Counted from the first letter of the stretch, positions 1 to 8,468 are shown. The stretch: DNA of 53,351 bases from a bacterium (GCA_018824305.1 JAHJGM010000006.1:1-53351); one strand, 5' to 3'. The notes: generated by a model from the sequence alone, not told the origin. A program made the numbers and translations.

Positions 1-5
1 CCGAT

Positions 6-125
6 TGTCTAGGTGGCTATAGAGAGAGGGAAACGCCTGGCTCCATTCCGAACCCAGAAGCTAAGCCTCTCATCGCTGATAATACTGCATCTTTCAGGTG
101 TGGAAACGTAGGTCGCCGCCTAGTT
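6..125 (+). rRNA. rrf: 5S ribosomal RNA
   Basis: The stretch CCATTCCGAACCCAGAAG, followed by TAAGCCTCTCATCGC and GGTGTGGAAACGTAGGTCGCCGCC, is the conserved 5S core. The closing helix is visible: CTAGGTGGC at 9-17 pairs with GCCGCCTAG at 115-123 with one wobble. The outer bases CCGA (1-4) and TCGG (127-130) can also pair and may form the processing stem. The 16S and 23S genes presumably lie upstream, outside the window. Exact ends are uncertain by a few bases. Confidence 0.95.
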
Positions 126-271
126 CTCGGATTTACTCACTTTTATAAACCAATCACTCATTAATTATTAAACCTATTCAATCTATAATATTTAGAACCT
201 TCTGCTCATTTATTACTTATTTATTTGTTTTTTCATAGTTATTCCTTATTATTATCATTGAATTAACTAGG

Positions 272-284
272 GATTTGATACAAT
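272..284 (+). promoter_or_regulatory. Probable promoter -10 region of gmhA operon
   Basis: ATTTGATACAAT matches the extended -10 pattern of Campylobacterota (TTTGNTAnAAT). It lies 28 bases before the gmhA start codon. The gap 131-311 between the 5S gene and gmhA holds nothing else I recognise; it is AT-rich, as expected for a promoter region in this phylum, where the -35 box is poorly conserved. Confidence 0.5.
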
Positions 285-311
285 ACAGTTATATAAACAT
301 ATGGAAAAACA

Positions 312-899
312 ATGAAAGAATATATAAAAAATCAGATCAAATCTTCGTATGAGACAAAACAAAAAATATATGAGAATGAAGCTCTTTTGAATATTATAGA
401 AGAGGTTGCTAAAAAATGTGTAGCGATATACAGAAGCGGCAAAAAAACAATAATAGCGGGTAATGGTGGTAGTGCAGCAGATGCACAGCATATTGCAGCT
501 GAACTAGTTGGACGTTACGGTTTTGATAGACCATCTTTACCTTCATTAGCCCTTACAACGGATACTTCTAATCTTACTGCAATCGGTAATGACTATGGGT
601 ACGATAAAGTTTTTTCTCGTCAATTAGAGGGAATGGGGCTAGAGGGAGATATCTTTATCGGTATCTCTACGTCAGGAAATTCTGTAAATATTATCAATGC
701 ATTTGAGAGTGCAAAAGAAAAAGGGATCATGACTGTAGCCCTTACAGGTCGTGATGGTGGTAAAATGGCGCAGATGGCAGATATTGCTATTGTAGTGCCC
801 TCAAACGATACTCCGCGCATTCAAGAATCACACATTTTAATAGGTCATATATTATGTGATATTATTGAAAAAGAGATCTTTGCGGATGGTGTAAACTGA
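312..899 (+). CDS. gmhA: D-sedoheptulose-7-phosphate isomerase GmhA
   Basis: Converts sedoheptulose 7-phosphate to D-glycero-D-manno-heptose 7-phosphate, the first step of ADP-heptose synthesis for the LPS inner core; cytoplasmic. The 195-aa SIS-domain protein matches the usual GmhA length. Visible features are the GNGGSAADAQH loop at residues 50-60, the STSGNS phosphate-binding loop near 119, and the zinc ligands expected in the family at H60, E64, Q171 and H179. It is first in a tight operon with gmhB, which starts three bases after its stop. Start ATG follows a weak GGAAAA. Identification is secure. Confidence 0.96.
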   Translation: MKEYIKNQIKSSYETKQKIYENEALLNIIEEVAKKCVAIYRSGKKTIIAGNGGSAADAQHIAAELVGRYGFDRPSLPSLALTTDTSNLTAIGNDYGYDKVFSRQLEGMGLEGDIFIGISTSGNSVNIINAFESAKEKGIMTVALTGRDGGKMAQMADIAIVVPSNDTPRIQESHILIGHILCDIIEKEIFADGVN

Positions 900-902
900 T
901 TT

Positions 903-1418
903 ATGGCTAAAAAAGCACTTTTTCTTGACCGTGATGGCGTTATAAATAAAGAGGTTAACTATCTACATAAGATAGAGGATTTTGAGTTTATTGAGGGAAT
1001 ATTTGAACTATGTCGTTTTTATCAAGAAAAAGAGTATCTGATTATCGTTGTTACAAATCAGTCAGGCATCGCACGCGGATATTATACAGAGAAAGAATTT
1101 GATAGACTTACTTCATGGATGATTGAAGAGTTTTCCAAGCATCAGATCAAGTTGAACAAAGTCTATTATTGTCCACATCATCCAGATATTAATGGTACAT
1201 GTGAGTGTCGGAAGCCGGATATTGGAATGTTTATAGAAGCTAAAAATGATTTTGACATTGATTTAGAAAACTCTATAATGGTCGGTGACAATGAAAGAGA
1301 TATTGAGGCGGCAATCAAAGCCGGTGTAGAAAAGACATATTTTTTTGACGAACATAAGAATATTACAGATTCTAAAGCAACAAAAATAGTGCATAGATTG
1401 GATGCGATATACAGATGA
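903..1418 (+). CDS. gmhB: D-glycero-D-manno-heptose 1,7-bisphosphate 7-phosphatase GmhB
   Basis: HAD-superfamily phosphatase that removes the 7-phosphate from heptose 1,7-bisphosphate between the two HldE reactions. The catalytic DxD is in LFLDRDGVIN (D9, D11). The zinc site characteristic of GmhB is present as C90, H92, C100 and C102, with a loop about five residues shorter than in E. coli. The HAD lysine lies in CRKPD and the acidic motif in VGDNERDIEAA. Length 171 aa is close to the 180-190 aa norm. It starts 3 bases after gmhA and overlaps the next gene by 4 bases, so the genes are translationally coupled. Confidence 0.95.
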   Translation: MAKKALFLDRDGVINKEVNYLHKIEDFEFIEGIFELCRFYQEKEYLIIVVTNQSGIARGYYTEKEFDRLTSWMIEEFSKHQIKLNKVYYCPHHPDINGTCECRKPDIGMFIEAKNDFDIDLENSIMVGDNERDIEAAIKAGVEKTYFFDEHKNITDSKATKIVHRLDAIYR

Positions 1419-1897
1419 AAATATTAAACACCGGTGGAACTTTTAACAAACGCTATAATCCATTAAATGGTGAGATGCAGGTACCCTTTGATAATAATGC
1501 ACTGGATGAAATGATGAGCTCTTTTATAAATCGCATCGACATGGCTGGTGTGCTTTATAAAGATAGTTTGGAATTTACTCCAGATGATAGAAAGATGCTG
1601 GCAAATATTATCAATGCTGATGAGGAGAAAGTTTTTATAATCATCCACGGGACTGATACTATGGATCTTACGGCTGGGTTCTTGGATGCTGTTTTTGATG
1701 ATAGAATTATCATCTTGACAGGTGCTATGAGCCCTTTTAAAATAGATAGCGTTGAGTCTAGTGTGAATTTTGGGATGGCTGTTGGATATGCAAAATGCTG
1801 TAAGCAAAACGGAGTCTATATCTGCATGAACGGTGAAGTACAGCCTTTTAATAAGCTTATAAAAAACAGATCTCTTGGAAAGTTTGAAATTGTCTGA
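1415..1897 (+). CDS. Asparaginase N-terminal-domain protein (half-length)
   Basis: A 160-aa protein that corresponds only to the N-terminal catalytic domain of type I/II L-asparaginases, which are normally about 330 aa. It carries both threonine motifs: TGGT at residues 6-9 and HGTDTMD at 78-84, followed by LTGAM near residue 101. The C-terminal domain, which helps form the substrate pocket and dimer, is absent. The reading frame is intact and has coupled overlaps at both ends (ATGA with gmhB, 23 bases with ccoI), so it does not look like decay. Amidohydrolase activity on asparagine is uncertain; another amide or a non-catalytic role is possible. Confidence 0.8.
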   Translation: MKILNTGGTFNKRYNPLNGEMQVPFDNNALDEMMSSFINRIDMAGVLYKDSLEFTPDDRKMLANIINADEEKVFIIIHGTDTMDLTAGFLDAVFDDRIIILTGAMSPFKIDSVESSVNFGMAVGYAKCCKQNGVYICMNGEVQPFNKLIKNRSLGKFEIV

Positions 1898-4307
1898 TAA
1901 AGTAAGCTGTACACACTGTCATCTGGAGTTTAATCAAGATGTCATGATAGTCGATGGTGAGCACTATTTTTGCTGCAAAGGATGTCAAGGTGTGTATCAC
2001 CTATTAAAAGACCAAGGACTTGGTAACTTTTATGAAAAAGTCGGGAATACGGCTTTAACTCCTCCTACACAACAATATGAAGATTCTGCAAATTTTAACT
2101 CTCCCGCATTTTATGATAAATTTGTATCGGTAAATAAAGACGGTTTTAGTGAAGTCTCTTTAATAATTGAAGGTATCCACTGTGCCGCTTGTGTTTGGCT
2201 TAATGAGAAAGCTTTGCATAAGATGGAGGGAGTGATAAGTGCTGACATAAACTATACAAATAACAAAGCTAAAATCGTCTGGGTTGATGATGTTTTAAAG
2301 CTCTCTTCTATCATCGATATGATACGGGCCATCGGGTATAATGCTTTTCCTTACGATGCTTCACTGCAAGAATTGCGTGCCAATAAAGAGAGAAAAGATT
2401 ATTATTTACGTATGGCTGTTGCGATATTTTCCACTATGAATGTTATGTGGATAGCAGTGGCTCAGTATGCAGGATACTTTACCGGGATCACTCAAGATAT
2501 AAAAACGATATTAAATATCGCCGAAGGTGTTCTTGCTACTCCTGTCTTGTTTTACAGCGGATGGATATTTTTTAGAGGTGCTTATTTTAGTGTAAAAACA
2601 AAAGCGGTCAATATGGATATTTTAGTAGCGACAGGGGCCTCTTTAACTTATATATACTCTATTTACATAACTTTATTTGAACGAGGTGAAGCTTATTTCG
2701 ACTCTGTGACTATGATCATCACTTTCGTATTGATCGGGAAGTTTTTAGAGATACTAAGCAAAAAAAGTGTCGCTGATACTTTAGATATCATGAGTAATCA
2801 TATACCAAGCAGTATCAAAGTGATCGAAGATGGCAAAATAGTCTCTAAAAATATCAATGACGTGAAAGTGTCGGATATCATTGCTGTGGGTTCAGGAGAA
2901 AGGGTTGCTCTTGATGGAGAGGTCGTTAGCGGAGAGGGGAATTTTGATGAGTCAAACTTAACAGGCGAGAGTGAGCCGATCTATAAACAAAACGGCGACA
3001 AGATCATAAGCGGGACGATCAGCATAGACGCCGATATAAAATATAGAGCTACGAAGGATTTCGCACACTCCACTTTATCTAATCTTGTTTCACTGCTTGA
3101 GGGTGCTATGAGCAATAAACCTCGCATTCAGCAATTGGCGAATACCCTTTCTGAATATTTTTCAGCAATAATTTTAGTTTTTGCTTTTATTACATTTGTT
3201 GTCTGGTGGATGTGGCCGCATAGTTTTGAAACATCTTTTATGGTAGGTATCTCTGTTATAGTGATAGCTTGTCCGTGCGCATTGGCTCTTGCAACGCCTG
3301 TCGCGACTTTGGTAGGGCTTGGTATTGCATCAAAACGTGGGATACTCTTTAAGCAAGCTGCACAGTTAGAGACAATGGCAAAGGCGACAACACTTGTTTT
3401 AGATAAGACAGGGACAATCACCCAAGGAAAGCCGAAAGTCGTTAAGGAACATATATACGATGAATTTGATACCTCTCTTTTGTACTCTTTGGTTCAAAAC
3501 TCTAAACACCCGATAGCTAAAGGTATCGCAGAGTTTATCTACGAAGAGAATCTGCATAATTTGGAACTAGAGGCTGTAAAACAGCTTCCGGCTCTTGGTA
3601 TCAGTGCTACATGTAACGATAAAAAACTCCTAGGCGGAAATGTGAAATTGATGCAAACCGAGGGATTGTGTCAGGATACTACTCTACATGTAGATGCGAG
3701 CGGCGGCGAACACAGTGAGTTCTATTTTGCATATGATGGGAAGATAGTCGCAAAATACGAGCTCTTTGATACGCCAAAAGAGGATGCCGCAGAAAGTATA
3801 AAAGCTATTAAATCACAAGGTATCGAAGTGATTATGTTAACAGGTGACCATAAAAAAAGTGCACTAAAGATCGCTGAGCAAGTCGGTATAGATAGAGTAG
3901 AAGCAGAGTTGACTCCCGATGGAAAATCATCTTATGTTAATGAGTTGCATAAAAGTGGGAAAGTCGTTGTCATGGCGGGTGACGGTGTAAATGATATATT
4001 GGCTCTTGCAACGGCTGATATCGGGATCGCAATGGGTAGTGGGAGTGATATAGCCATAGATGTTAGTGATGTAGTGCTGTTGAACAATTCACTTAAGAGT
4101 TTAAATGATGCTTTTAAAATATCGAGAAAAACATATTATTTGATAAAACAGAATTTAGCTATCTCTCTTTTGTATAATGCTATAACGATCCCGCTGGCGA
4201 TGGCCGGATATATCATACCGTTAATCGCAGCTATATCGATGTCTTTTAGTTCATTACTGGTCGTTGGAAACTCTATGAGAATCCGACTCGGTTTTAAAGA
4301 TAAATAA
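1875..4307 (+). CDS. ccoI: Copper-transporting P1B-type ATPase CcoI/FixI for cbb3 oxidase
   Basis: Inner-membrane copper ATPase that supplies copper for maturation of cbb3-type cytochrome c oxidase. Order of domains: an N-terminal cysteine-rich metal-binding region (CTHC at 12-15, CCKGC at 33-37), an HMA domain with GIHCAAC (100-106), eight predicted membrane segments, the CPC ion site at 466-468, DKTGT phosphorylation site at D510, the HP motif in SKHPIAKG, and GDGVND at 702-707. The family length is about 800 aa; this is 810. The annotated start is TTG, inside the end of the preceding gene; in-frame TTGs at 1884 and 1890 are alternatives. Followed 12 bases later by ccoS, which supports the CcoI assignment over CopA. 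Confidence 0.93.
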   Translation: MESLKLSDKVSCTHCHLEFNQDVMIVDGEHYFCCKGCQGVYHLLKDQGLGNFYEKVGNTALTPPTQQYEDSANFNSPAFYDKFVSVNKDGFSEVSLIIEGIHCAACVWLNEKALHKMEGVISADINYTNNKAKIVWVDDVLKLSSIIDMIRAIGYNAFPYDASLQELRANKERKDYYLRMAVAIFSTMNVMWIAVAQYAGYFTGITQDIKTILNIAEGVLATPVLFYSGWIFFRGAYFSVKTKAVNMDILVATGASLTYIYSIYITLFERGEAYFDSVTMIITFVLIGKFLEILSKKSVADTLDIMSNHIPSSIKVIEDGKIVSKNINDVKVSDIIAVGSGERVALDGEVVSGEGNFDESNLTGESEPIYKQNGDKIISGTISIDADIKYRATKDFAHSTLSNLVSLLEGAMSNKPRIQQLANTLSEYFSAIILVFAFITFVVWWMWPHSFETSFMVGISVIVIACPCALALATPVATLVGLGIASKRGILFKQAAQLETMAKATTLVLDKTGTITQGKPKVVKEHIYDEFDTSLLYSLVQNSKHPIAKGIAEFIYEENLHNLELEAVKQLPALGISATCNDKKLLGGNVKLMQTEGLCQDTTLHVDASGGEHSEFYFAYDGKIVAKYELFDTPKEDAAESIKAIKSQGIEVIMLTGDHKKSALKIAEQVGIDRVEAELTPDGKSSYVNELHKSGKVVVMAGDGVNDILALATADIGIAMGSGSDIAIDVSDVVLLNNSLKSLNDAFKISRKTYYLIKQNLAISLLYNAITIPLAMAGYIIPLIAAISMSFSSLLVVGNSMRIRLGFKDK

Positions 4308-4319
4308 AAAGGAGAATGT

Positions 4320-4538
4320 ATGGATTCTTGGGTGATTGCAATGATGCTTGGTGTTTCTATATTTTTAGGTTCTATTGCATTGATCGCGTTTTTATGGGGA
4401 ATTAAAAGCGGACAGTTTGACGATGAAGAGAAGTTTTTAAATGCTGTAAAGTTTGATGGACAAGAAGAACTGAATGATGCCGTGACACAACAAAAAAAAC
4501 GGGATGAGCTAAAAAAGAAGCAGTATAAACCGGAGTAG
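4320..4538 (+). CDS. ccoS: cbb3-type cytochrome oxidase assembly protein CcoS
   Basis: Small 72-aa membrane protein with one N-terminal transmembrane helix (about residues 5-27) followed by the family pattern WGIKSGQFDD and a charged cytoplasmic tail. CcoS is needed for insertion of cofactors into cbb3 oxidase. It has a good ribosome-binding site (AAAAGGAG) seven bases before ATG and sits directly after ccoI, the usual partner. Last gene of the gmhA-ccoS run. Confidence 0.93.
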   Translation: MDSWVIAMMLGVSIFLGSIALIAFLWGIKSGQFDDEEKFLNAVKFDGQEELNDAVTQQKKRDELKKKQYKPE

Positions 4539-4540
4539 TG

Positions 4541-4560
4541 TATCTACTTTAAAGTAGATA
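4541..4560. terminator. Perfect 20-bp palindrome between convergent ccoS and cytochrome c gene
   Basis: TATCTACTTTAAAGTAGATA is a perfect palindrome that begins three bases after the ccoS stop and includes the last codons and stop of the minus-strand cytochrome gene. It can form a hairpin in both transcripts, although only with a tight loop and without a clear U-tract. A role as a bidirectional transcription end is plausible but unproven. Confidence 0.4.
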
Positions 4561-4843
4561 TATACTCTGCAACTGCACCGATCTGTTCATCTGTAAGAGG
4601 TTGGGCTTTTGGCGTCATTATTTTGCCAAGACCCGTAGTATTTCTTGAACCGTTTTTATAGCCGTTCATTGCTTCTATAGTTTTTGCTTTATCCCATCCG
4701 GCAATCGGCAGAGCCTTGTTAAGCGCTGCTGCTTCCCCATTTTTTCCGTGACAGCTTTGACATTTTTGTGTATATATCGATGCTCCATCTTCTGCGAGTA
4801 GTGAGATAGAAACAGCTAAAAGTAATAAAACAGTTTTCTTCAA
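4544..4843 (-). CDS. Periplasmic monohaem cytochrome c (class I, c553-like)
   Basis: A 99-aa protein with a Sec signal peptide (residues 1-17) and one haem-binding CQSCH (C28, C31, H32). The likely axial methionine is M76 in GKIMTP. Small soluble cytochromes of this type carry electrons in the periplasm, for example from the bc1 complex to cbb3 oxidase. Start is TTG, chosen because AGGAG lies six bases upstream and the signal peptide begins MKKTVLLLL. A minus-strand TATAAT at 4869-4874 probably serves as its own -10 box. Close in size to the next cytochrome but only distantly similar, so not a recent duplicate. Confidence 0.9.
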   Translation of the reverse strand: MKKTVLLLLAVSISLLAEDGASIYTQKCQSCHGKNGEAAALNKALPIAGWDKAKTIEAMNGYKNGSRNTTGLGKIMTPKAQPLTDEQIGAVAEYISTLK

Positions 4844-4920
4844 AGTAGACTCCTAATCTTTTTTAACGATTATAATCAGTTTGGGAGTAAAAGTAAAGTA
4901 GTGGAGTTTAAAAGGAAGTC

Positions 4921-4945
4921 TCTATCTAAGAAGATCTTAGATAGA
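4921..4945 (-). terminator. Hairpin terminator after the second cytochrome c gene
   Basis: The 10-bp stem TCTATCTAAG/CTTAGATAGA with loop AAGAT lies 13 bases past the stop of the minus-strand cytochrome gene at 4959. On that strand it is followed by GACTTCCTTTT, a modest U-rich tail. This separates the two cytochrome genes into distinct transcripts. Confidence 0.6.
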
Positions 4946-4958
4946 AGGTAGTAAAAAA

Positions 4959-5255
4959 TTATTTACCGATAGTGTTTGAGAATGCTTCTAGTTCAGCATC
5001 TGTGTATGCTTTAGCTTGACCAGCCATTGCGCCTTTTGCAGGAGAGTGTCCGAAACCTGGAACATCTCTATAGCCTTTAAGTGAAGTGGCGATCTCAGCG
5101 TGAGTCATATCTTTAACAATTTTAGATTGTCCGAGAGCTTTTTTCTCAAAGTCTTTACCATGACAACCAGCACATTTAGCCGGATCAACTGCAGCGCCCA
5201 TTAAAGTTGAAGCAACAGCAAGAGCCGCTACAGAAGCGATAACGATTTTTTTCAT
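4959..5255 (-). CDS. Periplasmic monohaem cytochrome c (c553-like)
   Basis: A 98-aa protein with a signal peptide (about 1-21) and haem motif CAGCH (C28, C31, H32); the likely axial ligand is M78 in GAMAGQ. The GYRDVPGFGH stretch is typical of the small c553-like cytochromes of sulfur-oxidising and related Campylobacterota. Probable role: periplasmic electron transfer to the terminal oxidase. It has a strong GGAG ribosome-binding site and a TATAAT box at 5289-5294 on the minus strand. Its proximity to ccoI/ccoS fits a respiratory role. Confidence 0.9.
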   Translation of the reverse strand: MKKIVIASVAALAVASTLMGAAVDPAKCAGCHGKDFEKKALGQSKIVKDMTHAEIATSLKGYRDVPGFGHSPAKGAMAGQAKAYTDAELEAFSNTIGK

Positions 5256-5288
5256 ATTCTTTTCTCCAAAGATAAAATTTTCGTCCCA

Positions 5289-5294
5289 ATTATA
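5289..5294 (-). promoter_or_regulatory. -10 box of the cytochrome c gene at 4959-5255
   Basis: On the minus strand the hexamer reads TATAAT and lies 33 bases before the cytochrome start codon, leaving room for a leader with the GGAG ribosome-binding site. Confidence 0.5.
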
Positions 5295-5327
5295 ATATCT
5301 TAACTCTTAAATGAGTGTTAATGAGAG

Positions 5328-5339
5328 ATTTGCTATCAT
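5328..5339 (+). promoter_or_regulatory. Extended -10 promoter element of hldD
   Basis: GATTTGCTATCAT at this site is nearly the consensus Campylobacterota -10 (TTTGCTATAAT). Transcription would start near 5346, downstream of the ATG at 5311. This is the main argument for starting hldD at 5371 and not at 5311. Confidence 0.6.
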
Positions 5340-5370
5340 TTGCATTAAATTAATTATAAAGAGTGTGAAG

Positions 5371-6381
5371 ATGCGATACATTGATGATGAATTAACAGAT
5401 AAAACGATTCTAATTACAGGAGGAGCGGGGTTTATCGGCTCGAATCTTGCATTTTATTTCCAAAATAATCATCCTGACGCAAAAGTCGTAGTTTTAGACA
5501 GTTTTAGAAGCGGAGAGACGCTTTCTAACGGAAATTTAAAAAGCTTCGGACATTTTAAAAACCTTATAGGTTTTAGCGGTGAGATCATCAGTGGTGACAT
5601 CAATGACCAAGAACTTTTAAAAGATCTGCAAAAGAATTATAAATTTGATTATATTTTTCATGAAGCGGCAATATCGGATACGACAGCATTGGAACAAGAT
5701 TTGATGATAAAGACAAACGTAAACGCATATAAAGATCTATTGGAACTTGCGATCGCTCACAATGCAAATATGATCTACGCTTCTTCAGCAGCTACTTACG
5801 GAGATGCTGCTTCTCCTCAGCGTGTCGGACGCGAAGCTCCGCAAAACGTATATGGTTTTTCAAAACTGAGTATGGATCATTTGAGTCGCGAATATATGAA
5901 AAAGAGTGATATCTCAATCGTCGGTCTCAGATATTTTAATGTTTACGGTCCAAGAGAGTATTTTAAAAATACGACTGCTTCGATGGTATTACAATTTGGT
6001 CATCAGATATTGGCGGGTAAAAATCCTCGTCTTTTTGAGGGAAGCGACAAGATACTCCGCGATTTTATTTTCATCGAAGATATTATACAGGCAAATATAA
6101 AAGCGATGAAACCTAAAAAAAGCGGTATCTATAATGTGGGAACCGGCAAAGCGAGAAGTTTTCAGGATATCGTCGATATTTTACAGCGTGAGCTAGGAAC
6201 TTCGTTGGAGTGTGAGTATATTCCAAACCCTTTTGTCGGAAGATATCAGTTTCATACGGAAGCCGATATAACTGAGAGCATAGAGGGTTTAGGCTATAAA
6301 CCTGCTTATGAGATGGAAGACGGGATCAAAGCCTACATCTCCGAGATCGAACGTTTATATCAGGCAGAAGTGAACAAATAG
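5371..6381 (+). CDS. hldD: ADP-L-glycero-D-manno-heptose 6-epimerase
   Basis: Epimerises ADP-D-glycero-D-manno-heptose to the L,D form, the donor for inner-core LPS. Extended SDR with the NAD(P)-binding GGAGFIG at residues 17-23, SSAATYG near 130, the catalytic Y-x3-K in YGFSK, and the substrate-site stretch LRYFNVYGPRE. The protein of 336 aa is close to the family norm. An ATG at 5311 in frame would add 20 residues, but a -10 element lies downstream of it and family members begin at MRYIDDEL; I therefore chose 5371. Stop TAG is immediately followed by the ATG of hldE. Confidence 0.93.
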   Translation: MRYIDDELTDKTILITGGAGFIGSNLAFYFQNNHPDAKVVVLDSFRSGETLSNGNLKSFGHFKNLIGFSGEIISGDINDQELLKDLQKNYKFDYIFHEAAISDTTALEQDLMIKTNVNAYKDLLELAIAHNANMIYASSAATYGDAASPQRVGREAPQNVYGFSKLSMDHLSREYMKKSDISIVGLRYFNVYGPREYFKNTTASMVLQFGHQILAGKNPRLFEGSDKILRDFIFIEDIIQANIKAMKPKKSGIYNVGTGKARSFQDIVDILQRELGTSLECEYIPNPFVGRYQFHTEADITESIEGLGYKPAYEMEDGIKAYISEIERLYQAEVNK

Positions 6382-7812
6382 ATGGAAATTTTAAAAAATG
6401 CAAAACCGAATATTTTGGTTATCGGTGATCTGATGCTAGACCACTATTTGTGGGGAAGCTGTGAAAGGATCTCGCCTGAAGCACCGGTTCAGGTTGTTGA
6501 TATCGCTAAGGAGACGACAGTTTTAGGCGGTGCAGGAAATGTTATCAATAATCTTGTGACACTTGGTGCAAATGTAAGTGTCAGCAGTGTTATAGGTGAT
6601 GATGAAAACGGCAAAGAGCTCTCCGTCATGCTTAAGAACATTGGTGTAAAAACCGATGGATTAGTTGTCCAAGCAGGACGTAAAACAAGTAAAAAAAGTC
6701 GTGTTATCGCAGTCTCGCAACAAGTTCTTCGTTATGATAAAGAGAGTAAAGATGCAATTGATGAGATCTCTGTAGAAAAAATACTTGCCTCGTTAGAAAA
6801 TACTCTTGTTCTTTATGATGCCATAATTCTTTCGGATTACGGTAAAGGAGTTTTGACATCTTCCCTTTGTCAGGGTATAATTAAAATGGCAAAAGGGATG
6901 GATAAAAAAGTTTTGGTCGATCCAAAGGGGAGTGACTACTCAAAGTACAAAGGTGCCTATCTTTTAACTCCAAATAAAAAAGAGGCATCTCTTGCTACTA
7001 AGATAGAGATCAACAGTGACGAAGCTTTAAAAAATGCGCTTTTAAAGCTTAAAAACGAGTGTGAACTGAGTATTTCAATGATCACGCTCAGTGAAGACGG
7101 GATCGCTATATTTGACGATAATGTCAAAAAGTTTCCGACTGTGGCAAAAGAGGTCTACGACGTCACGGGTGCTGGTGATACTGTTATAGCGTCTATCGCA
7201 TTTTCTTTAAGTGCGACAAAAAGCATAGATGAAAGCTGTAAGTTCGCAAACTTAGCAGCAGGTGTCGTTGTCGGCAAGATCGGTTCTGCGACAGTGACTC
7301 TCGGAGAGATCGAAGATTATGAAGCATCTTTGCATAAAAGCAGTTCGGATGCTCACATTAAAAGTTTTGAAGAAATTGAAAAAATAGTATCGCGCTATAA
7401 GCAAAACGGTAAAAAAATCGTTTTTACAAACGGTTGTTTTGATATCTTACATGTGGGACATGTAAAATATCTTCAAGTCGCGAAAAGTTTTGGGGACATC
7501 TTGATAGTAGGACTGAACTCAGACGAGTCGGTTCGCCGCTTAAAAGGTGAGTCCCGTCCTGTTAATGTTGCAGAAGATAGGGCGTATATCTTAGCCGCAT
7601 TGGAGGCTGTTGATTATGTTGTTCCATTTGGGGAAGATACTCCTTATGAGCTTATCAAGATGATAAGACCTGATGTGCTAGTCAAAGGCGGAGATTATGA
7701 GGGAAAAGCAGTAGTTGGAACTGAATTTGCTCATGAACTTAAATTAGTGGATTTTGTTGATGGCAAGAGCACGACGAAAACAATTCAAAAAATACAAGGT
7801 GGATTATGTTAA
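6382..7812 (+). CDS. hldE: Bifunctional heptose 7-phosphate kinase / heptose 1-phosphate adenylyltransferase
   Basis: Two domains. The N-terminal PfkB/ribokinase-type kinase (about 1-320) starts with GDLMLDHYLWG and has the anion-hole GAGDT with its catalytic aspartate; it makes heptose 1,7-bisphosphate. The C-terminal nucleotidyltransferase (about 340-476) has FTNGCFDILHVGHVKYL with the HxGH signature and makes ADP-heptose. Length 476 matches E. coli HldE (477). It starts directly after hldD with no gap and overlaps the yfaZ-like gene by 7 bases. With gmhA, gmhB and hldD this completes the ADP-heptose pathway within 8 kb. Confidence 0.96.
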   Translation: MEILKNAKPNILVIGDLMLDHYLWGSCERISPEAPVQVVDIAKETTVLGGAGNVINNLVTLGANVSVSSVIGDDENGKELSVMLKNIGVKTDGLVVQAGRKTSKKSRVIAVSQQVLRYDKESKDAIDEISVEKILASLENTLVLYDAIILSDYGKGVLTSSLCQGIIKMAKGMDKKVLVDPKGSDYSKYKGAYLLTPNKKEASLATKIEINSDEALKNALLKLKNECELSISMITLSEDGIAIFDDNVKKFPTVAKEVYDVTGAGDTVIASIAFSLSATKSIDESCKFANLAAGVVVGKIGSATVTLGEIEDYEASLHKSSSDAHIKSFEEIEKIVSRYKQNGKKIVFTNGCFDILHVGHVKYLQVAKSFGDILIVGLNSDESVRRLKGESRPVNVAEDRAYILAALEAVDYVVPFGEDTPYELIKMIRPDVLVKGGDYEGKAVVGTEFAHELKLVDFVDGKSTTKTIQKIQGGLC

Positions 7813-8429
7813 AAAAACTTGGATTACTCTGTGCGAGTGTGGCTGTAGCATTTGCTATGAATGGTGCTGAAATTAACATCAATGATAAAGATTTAGAAGT
7901 TGGTGGTTATGTAGACATGGGTCAAATAGTGACTTCTATTGAACCAGATACGGTATTGTTAGGCGTGAAATACTTAAAAGGCGATGAGTCTCATAGTGAT
8001 TTTAATGTAAATGACAATGCTTATTATGAAGCGAACTTTTTAATGCAAAAACATGATGTTTATACAACAGGTTTAACTGTGGGCATGGGTTTGAAAGTAA
8101 ACTATACACGTGCTACGGACGCTAGTCTTGGCGGTACACGTTACTTTGCATCGATCCCTGTTGGAGTCGTAGCAGATTATCAACTCCCTGCTGATGCTGC
8201 AATGCCTATCTATTTAGGCGGTAGTATTTATTATGCTCCGGAAGTTTTATGTCTCAATGATGCAAAAAACTTTTTTGAATATCGTATTAATCTTGATTTT
8301 GAGATCATAGAAAACGGTAGAATAACACTTGGATATAGAAGTCTTAATACAACGTATGACGTAAATACAAGAAGTGTAGACAAAAACTATAATCACTCTG
8401 GATATATAGGCGTTAAATTTCAATTTTAA
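7806..8429 (+). CDS. YfaZ-family outer-membrane protein
   Basis: A 207-aa protein with a signal peptide (about 1-20, ending AMNGAE) and alternating polar/hydrophobic strands of the beta-barrel type, ending in the C-terminal phenylalanine (KFQF) that outer-membrane barrels use for BAM recognition. The stretches VGGYVDMGQI and ITLGYRSLNTTY resemble the YfaZ family. Function unknown in the family. It overlaps hldE by 7 bases and AAGGTGG precedes the ATG, so it is the last gene of the hldD-hldE operon. Confidence 0.75.
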   Translation: MLKKLGLLCASVAVAFAMNGAEININDKDLEVGGYVDMGQIVTSIEPDTVLLGVKYLKGDESHSDFNVNDNAYYEANFLMQKHDVYTTGLTVGMGLKVNYTRATDASLGGTRYFASIPVGVVADYQLPADAAMPIYLGGSIYYAPEVLCLNDAKNFFEYRINLDFEIIENGRITLGYRSLNTTYDVNTRSVDKNYNHSGYIGVKFQF

Positions 8430-8440
8430 TCTCGCTTTAT

Positions 8441-8468
8441 CATCTCTTTCTCTTATGGGGGAGAGATG
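8441..8468 (+). terminator. Hairpin after the hldD-hldE-yfaZ operon
   Basis: CATCTCTTTCTC pairs with GGGGGAGAGATG over 12 pairs (four G-U) closed by a TTAT loop. It lies 12 bases past the YfaZ stop. The downstream tract CTTCCTCTCAATTCTC is pyrimidine-rich but not a clean U-run, so termination may be partial. Confidence 0.55.

Noticed and set aside
5311-5370. Upstream ATG extending hldD by 20 residues
   Set aside because: A near-consensus extended -10 lies downstream of it, and epimerases of this type begin MRYIDDEL.
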